In this document: positions 16,781 through 25,837 of the stretch, one piece after another
How positions within the stretch are numbered: the first letter of the stretch is position 1
Layout: each line of letters begins with the position of its first letter
DNA from: Pelagibius sp.
GTDB lineage: Bacteria; Pseudomonadota; Alphaproteobacteria; Kiloniellales; Kiloniellaceae
DNA length: 64,000 bases
NCBI RefSeq assembly: GCF_028281305.1
Contig: NZ_JANQKD010000044.1
Location: forward strand, 81,600 to 145,599
Direction: 5' to 3'
Position numbers and translations under genes: made by a program
The notes under the pieces: generated by a model
Seen by the model: only the letters and a program-made list of their open reading frames with translations
What the model was told of the DNA's origin: nothing
The model's database searches: none

Positions 16781-17410
16781 ATGGCACAGGATCACTCGCA
16801 TCCCCATCCGCACCAGCCGGACCTGGAAGAAACACCGCTCACCCACTACCAGGCCATGACCGAGGCGGTGGGCCAGCTCCTCATCGAGAAGGGCGTGATC
16901 TCGGGCGAAGAACTGCGCGCCGTGTTGGAGCAGATCGATTCCAAGAGCCCGGCCGCCGGTGCGCGCATGGTCGCCCGTGCCTGGATGGATGACGACTTCA
17001 AGGCGCGCATGCTGGCGGACGTGAACAAGGCCGCGGAAGAGATGGGAATCGACGCCGGCACCATTCCCATCCGTGCGGTCGAGAACACCGAGGCTGTGCA
17101 CAACGTCATCGTTTGCACGCTCTGCTCCTGCTATCCGCGCAACCTCATCGGCCTGCCGCCGGACTGGTACAAGGCACGCAGCTACCGCAGCCGCACGGTC
17201 CGCGAGCCGCGCGTTGTGCTGACGGAATTCGGCACGACCATCCCCGACGCCGTGGAGGTCCGCGTACACGACTCCACAGCCGACCTGCGCTACATGGTCT
17301 TGCCGGCGCGCCCGGCGGGCAGCGAGGGGCTGGACGAGGCCGCCCTGGCTGACCTCGTCACCCGCGACTGCATGATCGGCGTCACCCTGCCGAAGACACC
17401 AGATCTGTAA
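16781..17410 (+). CDS. Cobalt-type nitrile hydratase alpha / thiocyanate hydrolase gamma subunit
   Basis: 209 residues. The metal-binding claw is VCTLCSCYPR, with Cys112, Cys115 and Cys117; threonine in CTLC marks the cobalt type, whereas iron enzymes have serine there. In the family two of these cysteines are oxidised to sulfinic and sulfenic acids. PPDWYKARSYRSRTVREPR near 126-144 and EFGTTIPDAVEVRVHDST near 150-167 are further signatures. A His-rich N-terminus (HSHPHPHQ) precedes the domain. No cobalt chaperone or P14K-like activator gene is adjacent. Confidence 0.88.
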   Translation: MAQDHSHPHPHQPDLEETPLTHYQAMTEAVGQLLIEKGVISGEELRAVLEQIDSKSPAAGARMVARAWMDDDFKARMLADVNKAAEEMGIDAGTIPIRAVENTEAVHNVIVCTLCSCYPRNLIGLPPDWYKARSYRSRTVREPRVVLTEFGTTIPDAVEVRVHDSTADLRYMVLPARPAGSEGLDEAALADLVTRDCMIGVTLPKTPDL

Positions 17411-17434
17411 CAGTCTTTCGTTTAGCTTTGCTGC

Positions 17435-17455
17435 GCGTCTCCCTCTTGGAGACGC
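17435..17455 (+). terminator. Hairpin after the hydratase genes
   Basis: GCGTCTCC and GGAGACGC form a perfect 8-bp stem with a 5-nt loop, 25 bp after the alpha/gamma subunit stop. No T-run follows, so it may stabilise the mRNA end or act with Rho rather than terminate alone. Confidence 0.45.
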
Positions 17456-17504
17456 TCGGTCGTCCGCGGGGGCGATCGCAGTAACACATGAGGGGAGACA
17501 GCTC

Positions 17505-18008
17505 ATGGTGGAGGCCGCTGTTCGGAGCATCGAGCCGATCGCGCAAGAGCGCGTGAAGGAGTGCCTGGTCGAAGCCCATGCCTTCAGAAGGCGTCTGGCG
17601 CTGCTGTCAAAGACCAACTGGATCACCATTGTTGCCCCGGCCCTGCTCTCGGCTCTTGCGGGGGCGGCGATCTTCGAAGCTTCCGAGACGAGTGTCCTGG
17701 GTGCGCAGTGGAAGGTCTGGAGCGGTGGAGCGGCACTGCTCAGTGCCTTGCTGGTGGCGGTGCACAAGGGCCGCAACTGCGACTTCTATCAGGCCGAATG
17801 CCGCCGCCTGGTGCAGGAGTTCGAGGGCCTGGCGACACGGTACCGTACCCTCTTGCAGCTCGAGGTCGCAGAGCCCCGGCAACGCCTGGAAGAACTCGAA
17901 CTCAGACTGGCGATGGTCCGGGAGACGGCGGCCATCGACTATCCCGCCTCCTACAGGGCCGATGCAGAAAAGTCGGTCGACGCAGCGCTTCAGGCAGCCG
18001 CGGCCTAG
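17505..18008 (+). CDS. Two-helix membrane protein with long C-terminal helix, SLATT/DUF4231-like
   Basis: 167 residues. A helical start leads to two adjacent hydrophobic segments (about 42-62 and 72-88), then a charged helical tail of about 75 residues rich in Leu, Glu and Arg. This layout resembles SLATT domains, the pore-type effectors found with nucleotide-signalling immunity systems, but the likeness is of layout only. No nucleotidyltransferase, SLOG or reverse transcriptase gene lies beside it, so a defence role is not supported. The ATG has AGGGGAG upstream. Alone on the plus strand. Confidence 0.65.
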   Translation: MVEAAVRSIEPIAQERVKECLVEAHAFRRRLALLSKTNWITIVAPALLSALAGAAIFEASETSVLGAQWKVWSGGAALLSALLVAVHKGRNCDFYQAECRRLVQEFEGLATRYRTLLQLEVAEPRQRLEELELRLAMVRETAAIDYPASYRADAEKSVDAALQAAAA

Positions 18009-18089
18009 AGAAGCGTGCCCGGTTCTGCCAAGGGCTCCTCGAGTCCGCTTTGGCTACCCAGACCTGGGGTGTCTTGTGCCGCTGACGCC

Positions 18090-18575
18090 CTACGCCTTTT
18101 TTGAGACCCACGTGCGCTCCCAGCGGTAGCGGACGTCGGGCGTCTTCTCTTCGTTGCCGGTCCCGTCGGTGAAAGCGACGGCTTTGAAACCACGGGCTTC
18201 ATAGAAGCGACGCCCTGCGGTGTTGGCCTGGAAGCACCAGAGTTCGAGAGCCTCGACGCCTGCCTGCTTGGCCGCCTCCAGCAGCCGCCCGCCGGCGCCA
18301 CGCCCGATGGAGTCGGGGTGCGTGTAGAGCAGGCGGACCTCCTCGCCGTCGCGGGCGAGGAAGGAAACGATCCGGCCGGCCAGCTCTGCCACGGTCACCT
18401 CGCAGTCCTTCAGGATGACGTCTTTGATGAAGCGGCGGTCTTCCTCGACGGTATGAAGCTTCGGCAGAAAGGTGAGAAGCCGGAAGGAGGGGGAAAAGAC
18501 AGCAGCGACGGCCGCGGCGTCGTCCGGTCCCGCGCGCCGCAGCGCAATCCCGCCGCGCCCCGGCGCCGGACTCAC
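18090..18575 (-). CDS. GNAT-family N-acetyltransferase
   Basis: 161 residues, GTG start with AGGGA upstream. IALRRAGPDDAAAVAAVF is the first strand-helix of the GNAT fold. VRLLYTHPDSIGRGAGGRLL near 80-99 is the acetyl-CoA loop (pattern G/R-x-G-x-G partly relaxed to IGRGAGG). ELWCFQANTAGRRFYEARGF near 112-131 is the typical last strand-helix. Substrate unknown. It lies 13 bp after the glutathione transferase gene and is probably cotranscribed. Confidence 0.83.
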   Translation of the reverse strand: MSPAPGRGGIALRRAGPDDAAAVAAVFSPSFRLLTFLPKLHTVEEDRRFIKDVILKDCEVTVAELAGRIVSFLARDGEEVRLLYTHPDSIGRGAGGRLLEAAKQAGVEALELWCFQANTAGRRFYEARGFKAVAFTDGTGNEEKTPDVRYRWERTWVSKKA

Positions 18576-18588
18576 GTCCCTGGTTCCA

Positions 18589-19212
18589 TCATTGGGCTTC
18601 TGCCGGCATCGCGGCGTCGTCGAGGGCGGCCGCGCGTTTGAAAGCCTCGCGCGCGGTCAGCCTGGCCACGTAGTCGGCGAAACCCGGCCGCGCCTCCATC
18701 GTGCCGAACTGCAGGCCCCAGTTGATCTGGGAGCCCAGAAAGACATCGGCGGCGGTGAAGCGGTCACCGGCGATGTAGCTCCCCTGGGCGAGCGCCTGCT
18801 GCAGCACATCCATCACAAGCGCAAAGGTGCCATAGCCGACCATACCTTGCTGGTCCGGGTCCGGCTCCAAGCCCATGGCTTTGTCCATGACGGCCGCCTC
18901 GACCGGACCGGCCGCAAAGAACAGCCAGCGGTAGTAGCTGCCGCGCTCTCCCGGTGGCGGTGCCAGGCCCGCCTCGGGAAAGCTGTCGGCCATATAGGCG
19001 CAGATCGCGGCACACTCGGAGACCACCGTCTCGCCATGGCGGATTGCGGGTACCTTGCCCATTGGGTTGATGGCACGGTAGCCGGCCCCTTTCATCTCCT
19101 CGCCGTAGGCGACAAACTCGGTCTCGTAGGGCGCCCCAACCTCTTCCAGCATCCAGCGCACGATGCGGCCGCGCGAACGCGGATTTGTATAGAAGACAAG
19201 GTCCTTGGACAT
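18589..19212 (-). CDS. Glutathione S-transferase family protein
   Basis: 207 residues. The N-terminal thioredoxin-like domain begins LVFYTNPRSRGRIVRWMLEE, with a serine at the usual thiol-activating position. The loop AINPMGKVPAIRHGETVVSE near 45-65 contains the cis-proline and the Glu/Ser that bind glutamate of glutathione. The helical domain follows with DRFTAADVFLGSQI near 150. I chose the MSKDLVF start; thirteen extra in-frame codons upstream lack family likeness. First gene of a two-gene minus-strand unit. Confidence 0.87.
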   Translation of the reverse strand: MSKDLVFYTNPRSRGRIVRWMLEEVGAPYETEFVAYGEEMKGAGYRAINPMGKVPAIRHGETVVSECAAICAYMADSFPEAGLAPPPGERGSYYRWLFFAAGPVEAAVMDKAMGLEPDPDQQGMVGYGTFALVMDVLQQALAQGSYIAGDRFTAADVFLGSQINWGLQFGTMEARPGFADYVARLTAREAFKRAAALDDAAMPAEAQ

Positions 19213-19414
19213 GGCACCGCTCCCGGTTGATTGCGGGGAGCATAGCGGCAAAGCGCAGTCCGGTCATCCGGCGCCCCCGGTTGACGCGCAGATGCCACCA
19301 TTGTTCCGATCGGGCCTATCCCTTCGCGTCCTGCCCATCTGCGGTAAAGCCTGCTAGGCTCGCGCTGCGTTGGAGAGCGCACGGACACGCAAGTCCTGAA
19401 GGGAAGACCGCGAC

Positions 19415-20482
19415 ATGGCTGTGACAATCTATTTCGCGACCAACCGCAAGGTGGTCAAGGGGGGCGAGGATGCTGAGATCGGGGAGGCCTTCCACCCCGA
19501 CAACATCGACGAGTTGCGCTTCGGCAAGGTCGCTTTCGCCGGCAAGGACCTGTTCAAGAAGGATCTCGCCGACTTCATGGACAAGGCCAAGATCAGCCTG
19601 GCGCCGGAGCGGCTGGACAAGGACGACGCCGCAAGGTCGAAGCTGGGCAGCGCGGCCGTCTTCGATGCCGTGCGTGAGGACATGCTGAAGAAGGGGGACG
19701 CCTTGATCTTCGTGCATGGCTACGATCACACCTTTCGCGAGGCCGCGGGCCGCGCGGCGCAGCTCCAGCAGTGGCTGGCGGGCGGCGGCAAGGACATGAC
19801 CCTGCTGCTGTTTTCCTGGCCCTCGGCGGGGGCAGGGGTGGGGCGGCGCACCTATGCCGACGACCGCAGGCGGGCCGAGGCTTCCGGCGCAGCCCTGGGG
19901 CGGGCGATCCTCAAGGCCACCGATTTCATCCGCAACACGCCGCGTGCCGAGCGCTGCGACGGGCGCATCCACCTGCTCTGCCACTCCATGGGCAATTGGG
20001 CGATCCGCGGCGCGGTCCAGGCCATGCGCACCTTCGTCGGCGACAACATCCCGCCGCTGCTCGACGAAGTCATCCTGACCGCCGCCGACGAGGATGACGA
20101 CACGGTCCAGGCGCGCCACAAGATCGCCCCGCTGCTGCGCGGCTGCCGGCGCCTGACGGTCTACTACAACCACCAGGACCTGGCCTTGAAGGCGAGCGAC
20201 TATGCCATGGGCAACCCGGACCGCCTGGGTCGCAGTGGCCCGCGCCGCAAGGCCGATCTCTCGGACAAGGTGGCCGTGATCAACGTCGCCCCGAAGATCA
20301 TCTGGGAGTCGAAGGGCGCCAACGCCTGGGCTGCCGATCCGACGGGCCATCAGTACTTCCGCAACAACGCGCGGGTGCGCCAGGACATGGTCGAGGTGCT
20401 GAACGGCAAGCTGGACGAAGAGTTCCTGGAGAAGAAAGAGCGCCGCGTCAACGACATCGGCAGCTACTGGCGTTTGACCTGA
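19415..20482 (+). CDS. DUF900-type alpha/beta hydrolase
   Basis: 355 residues. YFATNRK at the start, DALIFVHGYDHTFREAAGRA near 95-113, LLFSWPSAG near 130 and HLLCHSMGNWAIRGAV near 188-203 (nucleophile Ser in CHSMGNW) are DUF900 marks. VILTAADEDDD near 218 replaces the more usual AAPD of the family acid region. DPTGHQYFRNN near 307 may hold the catalytic His. No signal peptide, so cytoplasmic. Lipase or esterase activity is only presumed. Followed by GC-rich repeat sequence. Confidence 0.82.
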   Translation: MAVTIYFATNRKVVKGGEDAEIGEAFHPDNIDELRFGKVAFAGKDLFKKDLADFMDKAKISLAPERLDKDDAARSKLGSAAVFDAVREDMLKKGDALIFVHGYDHTFREAAGRAAQLQQWLAGGGKDMTLLLFSWPSAGAGVGRRTYADDRRRAEASGAALGRAILKATDFIRNTPRAERCDGRIHLLCHSMGNWAIRGAVQAMRTFVGDNIPPLLDEVILTAADEDDDTVQARHKIAPLLRGCRRLTVYYNHQDLALKASDYAMGNPDRLGRSGPRRKADLSDKVAVINVAPKIIWESKGANAWAADPTGHQYFRNNARVRQDMVEVLNGKLDEEFLEKKERRVNDIGSYWRLT

Positions 20483-20511
20483 GACGATTAGGCGGGCGGC
20501 TGCCCTCACTA

Positions 20512-20706
20512 CTCACCCTCTCCCCTCGCGGGAGAGGGAGGGGCCCGCGGAGCGGGAGGGTGAGGGGGGCTTTGGTTTTGTAAGGGGAACGGCGAACGGT
20601 TCGGACCGTCTGGCTCCCCCTCACCCAGCTTCGGCCCAGAAGTCTTTCAAGGGGCTCGCTACGCTCGCAAAGCCTGCGCAACCCTCTCCCACGAAGGGGA
20701 GAGGGA
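20512..20706. repeat. Intergenic palindromic element of CCCTCACCC/CTCTCCC type
   Basis: CTCACCCTC (20512-20520) pairs with GAGGGTGAG (20556-20564), with an inner pairing of CTCTCCC-like and GGGAGAGGG-like tracts, then a T-rich TTTGGTTTTG. A second hairpin, CCTCTCCC with GGGAGAGG, lies at 20683-20706. Elements like these occur in many copies between genes in alphaproteobacteria. Lying between convergent stops, they may serve both as terminators. Confidence 0.7.
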
Positions 20707-20723
20707 AGGAGACGAGGCCTCTG

Positions 20724-23700
20724 TTACTCCGCGGCGGTCTGGCGCTGGGCCGGATCGCGGAAGGCGGTCAGCAGGTCGGCTTCGCAGGCCTTGGCGGTCT
20801 TCACGTGGGCTTCCTTCACGTGGCCGTAGCCGCGGATCTTTTCCGGAATCGAAGCCAGTTCCACAGCCAGGGCGTGGTTATCCGGCGTCAGTTTGCCGGC
20901 GATCTCCTCCATCAGCGTTTCATAGTCGCGGATCAGGCCGCGCTCCATCCTGCGCTCGGCGGTGTATCCGAAGATGTCGAGAACCGTGCCGCGGAGGCCC
21001 TTCAGCTTCGCCATCATGCGCAGGACTGGAAGCATCCAGGCGCCGAACTCCTGCTTCTGCAGTTCGCCGGTGTCGGGGTCGCGCTTGGCGAAAAGCGGTG
21101 GCGCCAGATGGAAGGAGAGCTTGAAGTCGCCCTCGAACTGCTCGTTCAGCTTCTGAGCGAATTCCGGGCCGGCGTAGAGCCGCGCCACCTCGTATTCGTC
21201 CTTCACCGCCAGAAGCTTGAAGTAATAGCGCGCCACCGCTTCGGCGAGGCCGGAGAAGCCCGGCGCCTTCTCGCCCTCCGCCTTTTTCAGGCGCTCGACC
21301 AGCGTCACGTAGCGTTTTGCATAGGCGGCGTTCTGATAGCCGGTCAGGAAGTCGACGCGCCGCTGGATGATCTCTTCCAGGCTCTGGGAGAGATGATGGC
21401 TCTGCGGTTCTTCAGCGGGGGTCACCATGCGCTCCACCGCGGCCAGGTCGTGCGCCGCGCGCCGGCCCCAGCGGAAGGCCCGCTTGTTGGCCTCCACCGC
21501 CACCGCGTTCAGCTCGATCGCTTGGTTGATCGCCTGAGCGCTCAAGGGCACCAGGCCTTTCTGCCAGGCGTAGCCCAGCATGAAGAGGTTGGTGGCGATG
21601 GAATCGCCCAAGAGGGCGGTGGCGATGCGTGTCGCGTCGATGAAGTCCGCCTGGCCCGGGCCGCTGGCCTCGGCAATCAGCCGCTCAAGCTCGCCGCCGG
21701 GGAAGGCGAGGTCCGGATTGCGGGTGAAGTCGCCGGTCATCACCTGGTGGCTGTTGATGACGGCGCGGGTTTCGCCCTGCTTGATCTTTGACAGCGCCTC
21801 AAAGCCGCTGGCGACCACCAGGTCGCAGCCGAGGATCAGCCCGGCGCCGCCGGCGGAGATGCGCACCGCGTGGATGTCTTCCGGCTGCGGGGCGAGGCGG
21901 ATGTGGCTCACCACCGCACCGCCCTTTTGCGCAAGACCCGCCATGTCGAGCACGGAGCAGCCGCGCCCCTCCAGGTGGGCGGCCATGCCCAGCAGCGCGC
22001 CGATGGTCACCACGCCGGTCCCCCCGACGCCGGTGACGACGATGCCGAAGGGGCTGTCCAGCGCCGGGACCTGGGGCTCCGGCAGGTGCGCCCAGATGTC
22101 GGCGTCGCTCTTCGGCCCTTGCGACAGCGGCTTCATCTTGCGGATCTTGCCGCCGTGTACGGAGACAAAGCTGGGGCAGAAGCCCTTCACGCAGGAGAAG
22201 TCCTTGTTGCAGGAGGACTGGTCGATGGCGCGCTTGCGCCCGAACTCGGTTTCCACCGGCGCCACCGAGACGCAGTTGGACTTCACCGAGCAGTCGCCGC
22301 AGCCCTCGCAGACCAAGTCATTGATGAAGGCGCGCTTGGGCGGGTCGGGAAAGAGGCCGCGCTTGCGGCGCCGGCGCTTCTCGGCCGCGCAGGTCTGGTC
22401 GTAGAGCAGAATGGTGACGCCGTCGATCTCGCGCAGCTCCTTCTGGACGGCGTCCAGGCGGTCGCGGTGTTCCACCGTGACGCCGGGCGCCCAGTTGGTG
22501 CCGATGGGGTACTTGTCCGGTTCGTCGGTCACCACGACGATGCGCTCTACGCCCTCGGCGGCGACCTGGCGCGTGATCATGGCGGGATCGAGCGGGCCGT
22601 CGACCGCCTGGCCGCCGGTCATCGCCACGGCGTCGTTGTAGAGGATCTTGTAGGTGATGTTCACCCCGGCACCGATGGCGGCGCGGATCGCCAGAATGCC
22701 GGAGTGGAAGTAGGTGCCGTCGCCCAGGTTCACAAAGACATGCTTGGTCTTGGAAAAGGGCGCCTGGCCGACCCAGGCCACGCCTTCGCCGCCCATCTGG
22801 GAGAAGGTGTCGGTGTTGCGGTCCATCCACTGGACCATGTAGTGGCAGCCGATCCCGGCGAGCGCGCGGCTGCCCTCGGGCACCTGGGTCGAGGTGTTGT
22901 GCGGACAGCCGGAGCAGAAGTAGGGCACCCGGGTCATGGGCGTCTGCTCGGCCTGCAGGGACTCCTCCTTCGCGGCCAGGAAGCGCAGGCGTTGGTCGAT
23001 GTCCTCGCTGGAATGGAAACGGGCGATGCGCTTGGCGATGGCCCGGGCGATGCGCGCCGGGGTCAACTCGCCTATGGACGGCAGAATCCAGTCGCCGTTC
23101 TCGTCGAACTTGCCGACGACCCGCGGGCGCACGTCGGCGCGCCAGTTGTAGAGCTGCTCCTTCACCTGGTTCTCGATGATGGCGCGCTTCTCCTCCACCA
23201 CCAGGATCTCTTCCAGACCCTCGGCAAAGCGGCGGATGCCTTCGCGCTCCAGCGGCCAGGACATGCCGACCTTGTAGACGGCCAGGCCGATCTCGGCGGC
23301 ACGGGCCTCGTCGATGCCCAGGTCGTCGAGCGCCTGGCGCACGTCGAGGTAGGCCTTGCCGGCGGTGACGATGCCGAAACGCGGCTTCTCGGCCCCCAGC
23401 ACCGTCCTGTCCAGCCTGTTGGCGCGCGCGAAGGCGAGGGCGGCATAGATCTTGTCGCGGTGCAGGCGTTCTTCCTGCTGCAGCGGCGTGTCGGGCCAGC
23501 GCACCTGCAGGCCGCCGGCCGGCATCTCGAAATCCTCCGGCAGAATGATCGGGTTGCGCGCCGGATCGATCGACACGCTGGCCGAGGAGTCCACCGTTTC
23601 GCCGATGGTCTTGAACCCCACCCAGCAGCCGGAGAAGCGGCTCATCGCCCAGCCGTAGAGACCGAGGTCGAGAAATTCCTGCACGCCGGCCGGATTGAGC

Positions 23701-24209
23701 ACGGGGATCATGAGATCCATGAAGGTGTATTCGCACTGGTGCGCGGTGGTGGAGGACTTCGCCGTGTGGTCGTCCCCCGCCAGCAGCAGCACACCGCCGT
23801 GGCGCCCGGCGCCGGCCATGTTGCCGTGGCGCAGCACGTCGCCGGAGCGGTCGACGCCCGGGCCCTTGGCGTACCACATGGCGAAGACGCCGTCGTAGTT
23901 GCTGTCGCCGAAGAGCTCGCCCTGCTGGCTGCCCCAGACCGCCGTGGCGGCCAGGTCCTCGTTGACGCCGGCCTGGAAATGGATGTGATGACGTTTCAGG
24001 AACGGCGCCGCGCGGCCCATCTGCTGATCGACACCGCCCAGGGGCGAGCCGCGGTAACCGGTGACGAAGCCCGCCGTGTTCAGGCCGGCGGCGAGGTCGC
24101 GCTGTCGCTGCATCATCGGCAGACGCACAAGCGCCTGCGTGCCGGTTAGGAAAACCTGCCCGCGCTCAAGAGCATACTTGTCGTCGAGGGATACCGCCTG
24201 CAAAGCCAT
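20724..24209 (-). CDS. Indolepyruvate ferredoxin oxidoreductase, fused alpha-beta form
   Basis: 1161 residues in a single chain. The N-terminal thiamine-diphosphate part includes GYRGSPLGGVDQQM near 48-61 and, further on, GDGTYFHSGILAIRAA near 495. A cysteine cluster, VCEGCGDCSVKSNC then SSCNKDF, near 640-675 resembles a ferredoxin-like 4Fe-4S region. The gamma-type domain starts near FGIVVTGVGGTGVVTIGALLG (about 725). The enzyme decarboxylates aryl pyruvates to aryl-acetyl-CoA with ferredoxin reduction. Divergent from hpd, which shares its 4-hydroxyphenylpyruvate-type substrate, so the locus can send aryl pyruvates either way. Confidence 0.9.
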   Translation of the reverse strand: MALQAVSLDDKYALERGQVFLTGTQALVRLPMMQRQRDLAAGLNTAGFVTGYRGSPLGGVDQQMGRAAPFLKRHHIHFQAGVNEDLAATAVWGSQQGELFGDSNYDGVFAMWYAKGPGVDRSGDVLRHGNMAGAGRHGGVLLLAGDDHTAKSSTTAHQCEYTFMDLMIPVLNPAGVQEFLDLGLYGWAMSRFSGCWVGFKTIGETVDSSASVSIDPARNPIILPEDFEMPAGGLQVRWPDTPLQQEERLHRDKIYAALAFARANRLDRTVLGAEKPRFGIVTAGKAYLDVRQALDDLGIDEARAAEIGLAVYKVGMSWPLEREGIRRFAEGLEEILVVEEKRAIIENQVKEQLYNWRADVRPRVVGKFDENGDWILPSIGELTPARIARAIAKRIARFHSSEDIDQRLRFLAAKEESLQAEQTPMTRVPYFCSGCPHNTSTQVPEGSRALAGIGCHYMVQWMDRNTDTFSQMGGEGVAWVGQAPFSKTKHVFVNLGDGTYFHSGILAIRAAIGAGVNITYKILYNDAVAMTGGQAVDGPLDPAMITRQVAAEGVERIVVVTDEPDKYPIGTNWAPGVTVEHRDRLDAVQKELREIDGVTILLYDQTCAAEKRRRRKRGLFPDPPKRAFINDLVCEGCGDCSVKSNCVSVAPVETEFGRKRAIDQSSCNKDFSCVKGFCPSFVSVHGGKIRKMKPLSQGPKSDADIWAHLPEPQVPALDSPFGIVVTGVGGTGVVTIGALLGMAAHLEGRGCSVLDMAGLAQKGGAVVSHIRLAPQPEDIHAVRISAGGAGLILGCDLVVASGFEALSKIKQGETRAVINSHQVMTGDFTRNPDLAFPGGELERLIAEASGPGQADFIDATRIATALLGDSIATNLFMLGYAWQKGLVPLSAQAINQAIELNAVAVEANKRAFRWGRRAAHDLAAVERMVTPAEEPQSHHLSQSLEEIIQRRVDFLTGYQNAAYAKRYVTLVERLKKAEGEKAPGFSGLAEAVARYYFKLLAVKDEYEVARLYAGPEFAQKLNEQFEGDFKLSFHLAPPLFAKRDPDTGELQKQEFGAWMLPVLRMMAKLKGLRGTVLDIFGYTAERRMERGLIRDYETLMEEIAGKLTPDNHALAVELASIPEKIRGYGHVKEAHVKTAKACEADLLTAFRDPAQRQTAAE

Positions 24210-24493
24210 GCCACAGTTCCTGCTTGCTGTTACGGCGCCTTGACCCCGAAGGGCTCCATAAAAAGGTAATAGATACTGACCTAAATGACAATTTCACGCG
24301 GCGGCCGCGGCCAAAGAAAGCAAGGAAAAACCGAATCTGGAAACGGCTTTGATCATATCGCAATGCGCCCTCCGCGGTAGGCGAAAGAATTGCCAAGACC
24401 TGAGTCTCCGGCGCTTCGCAATGCTGCTGTGCAGCATGGGCGCGACGCACCGCGCTGAACGCGCGGCCCATTCAATGCGTCCTCTGCCGCGCC

Positions 24494-24515
24494 TATATTG
24501 AGGGTATATTGATGG
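24494..24515. promoter_or_regulatory. 11-bp tandem direct repeat in the ior-hpd divergent region
   Basis: TATATTGAGGG is followed without gap by TATATTGATGG, 10 of 11 bases alike. An 11-bp pitch places both copies on one DNA face. It lies 113 bp before the hpd start and 285 bp before the ior start, within a 418-bp gene-free gap that otherwise shows only moderate AT enrichment near 24260-24300 and no other clear structure. Candidate regulator site or promoter element. Confidence 0.45.
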
Positions 24516-24627
24516 TTACATCCTGCCGGTCTAGTGGTGCCGGCAAAGAGTTGTCGCGCGCCGGATCATGATTGATCGCCGCTTGCGCTGCGACTGGGGA
24601 GCACAGAGAGAGACGAAAGGACCCGCC

Positions 24628-25701
24628 ATGGCGGACCATTGGGAAAATCCGATGCAGACCGATGGCTTCGAGTTCATCGAGTTCACCTCGCCGGACCCGG
24701 CGGCCCTGGGCCGGCTGTTCGAGACCATGGGCTTTACCGCCATCGCCAAGCATCGCTCCAAGGAGGTGACGCTCTATCGCCAGGGCGATGTGAACTTCAT
24801 CCTGAATGCGGAGGGCGAGGGGTTCCCCCAGGCCTTCACCCTGCTGCACGGCCCCTCCGTCTGCGCGATCGCCTTCAGGGTCAAGGATGCGGCGGCGGCC
24901 TGTAAGCGCGCGGAGGAGTTGGGCGCCTGGGTGGTCGAGTCGAGCGCCGGGCCGATGGAATTGAACATCCCCGCCATCAAGGGCATCGGCGACTCGCTGA
25001 TCTACCTCGTCGACCGCTACGGCGACAACGGCTCCATCTACGACGTTGATTTCAAGCCCTTGCCGGGCGTCGATCAGCACCCGCCGGGCGCGGGCCTGAC
25101 CTACATCGACCACCTGACCCACAACGTCTACCGCGGCCGCATGAAGGAGTGGGCGGAGTTCTACGAACGCCTCTTTAACTTCCGCGAGATCCGCTACTTC
25201 GACATCGAGGGCAAGCTGACAGGGCTTAAATCCAAGGCCATGACCAGCCCCTGCGGCAAGATCCGCATTCCCATCAACGAGAGCGCCGACGACAAGTCGC
25301 AGATTGCCGAGTACCTGGAAGAGTACAAGGGCGAGGGCATCCAGCACATCGCGCTCGGCACCGACGACATCTACGATTCGGTAGAGCGCCTGACGGCCAA
25401 GGGTGTCGAGTTTCAGTCCGGTGTGCCCGACACCTACTACGAGAAGGTGGATGCGCGCCTGCCGGGCCATGGCGAGGATCTGGGGCGCCTCGCGGCCAAC
25501 AAGATCCTGATCGACGGCGCGCCGACGGAAGACGGCGGGCGCCTGCTCCAGATCTTCACCCGCAACGTCATCGGACCGGTCTTTTTCGAGCTGATCCAGC
25601 GCAAGGGCGATGAAGGCTTCGGCGAGGGCAATTTCCAGGCGCTGTTCGATTCCATCGAAGAAGACCAGATCCGCCGCGGTGTGTTGAAGGCGGAGGCGTG
25701 A
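24628..25701 (+). CDS. hpd: 4-hydroxyphenylpyruvate dioxygenase
   Basis: 357 residues, standard length. The iron triad is visible as His162 (YIDHLTHNV), His240 (GIQHIALGT) and Glu321 (FFELIQRKG) across two vicinal-oxygen-chelate domains. It converts 4-hydroxyphenylpyruvate to homogentisate. The start MADHWENPM follows an AGAGACGAAAGG region; 20 upstream in-frame codons are not family-like. phhA follows 136 bp later on the same strand, so phenylalanine to tyrosine to homogentisate is partly covered; the transaminase and homogentisate dioxygenase are not in the window. Confidence 0.96.
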   Translation: MADHWENPMQTDGFEFIEFTSPDPAALGRLFETMGFTAIAKHRSKEVTLYRQGDVNFILNAEGEGFPQAFTLLHGPSVCAIAFRVKDAAAACKRAEELGAWVVESSAGPMELNIPAIKGIGDSLIYLVDRYGDNGSIYDVDFKPLPGVDQHPPGAGLTYIDHLTHNVYRGRMKEWAEFYERLFNFREIRYFDIEGKLTGLKSKAMTSPCGKIRIPINESADDKSQIAEYLEEYKGEGIQHIALGTDDIYDSVERLTAKGVEFQSGVPDTYYEKVDARLPGHGEDLGRLAANKILIDGAPTEDGGRLLQIFTRNVIGPVFFELIQRKGDEGFGEGNFQALFDSIEEDQIRRGVLKAEA

Positions 25702-25837
25702 GGGACGCGAGAGCCGTGGGGTTAACTTTTGGGTAAGGACGCTGCTGCCAAGCTGATGCGTTAGGCAAGCTCAAGCGTCAGGTCGGTGCCCGCATCGTTT
25801 GATCGAGACTTCCCGGAGACGGGAAGGAGGAAGGACC

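Noticed and set aside
17505..18008. Abortive-infection system around the SLATT-like gene
   Set aside because: No sensor or nucleotide-signalling enzyme in the neighbourhood; flanks are a hydratase and GNAT/GST genes.
21870..24149. Long open plus-strand frame opposite the indolepyruvate oxidoreductase
   Set aside because: High GC makes long antisense frames common; composition is His/Gly/Asp-rich and lacks any family motif, while the minus strand is a clear enzyme.
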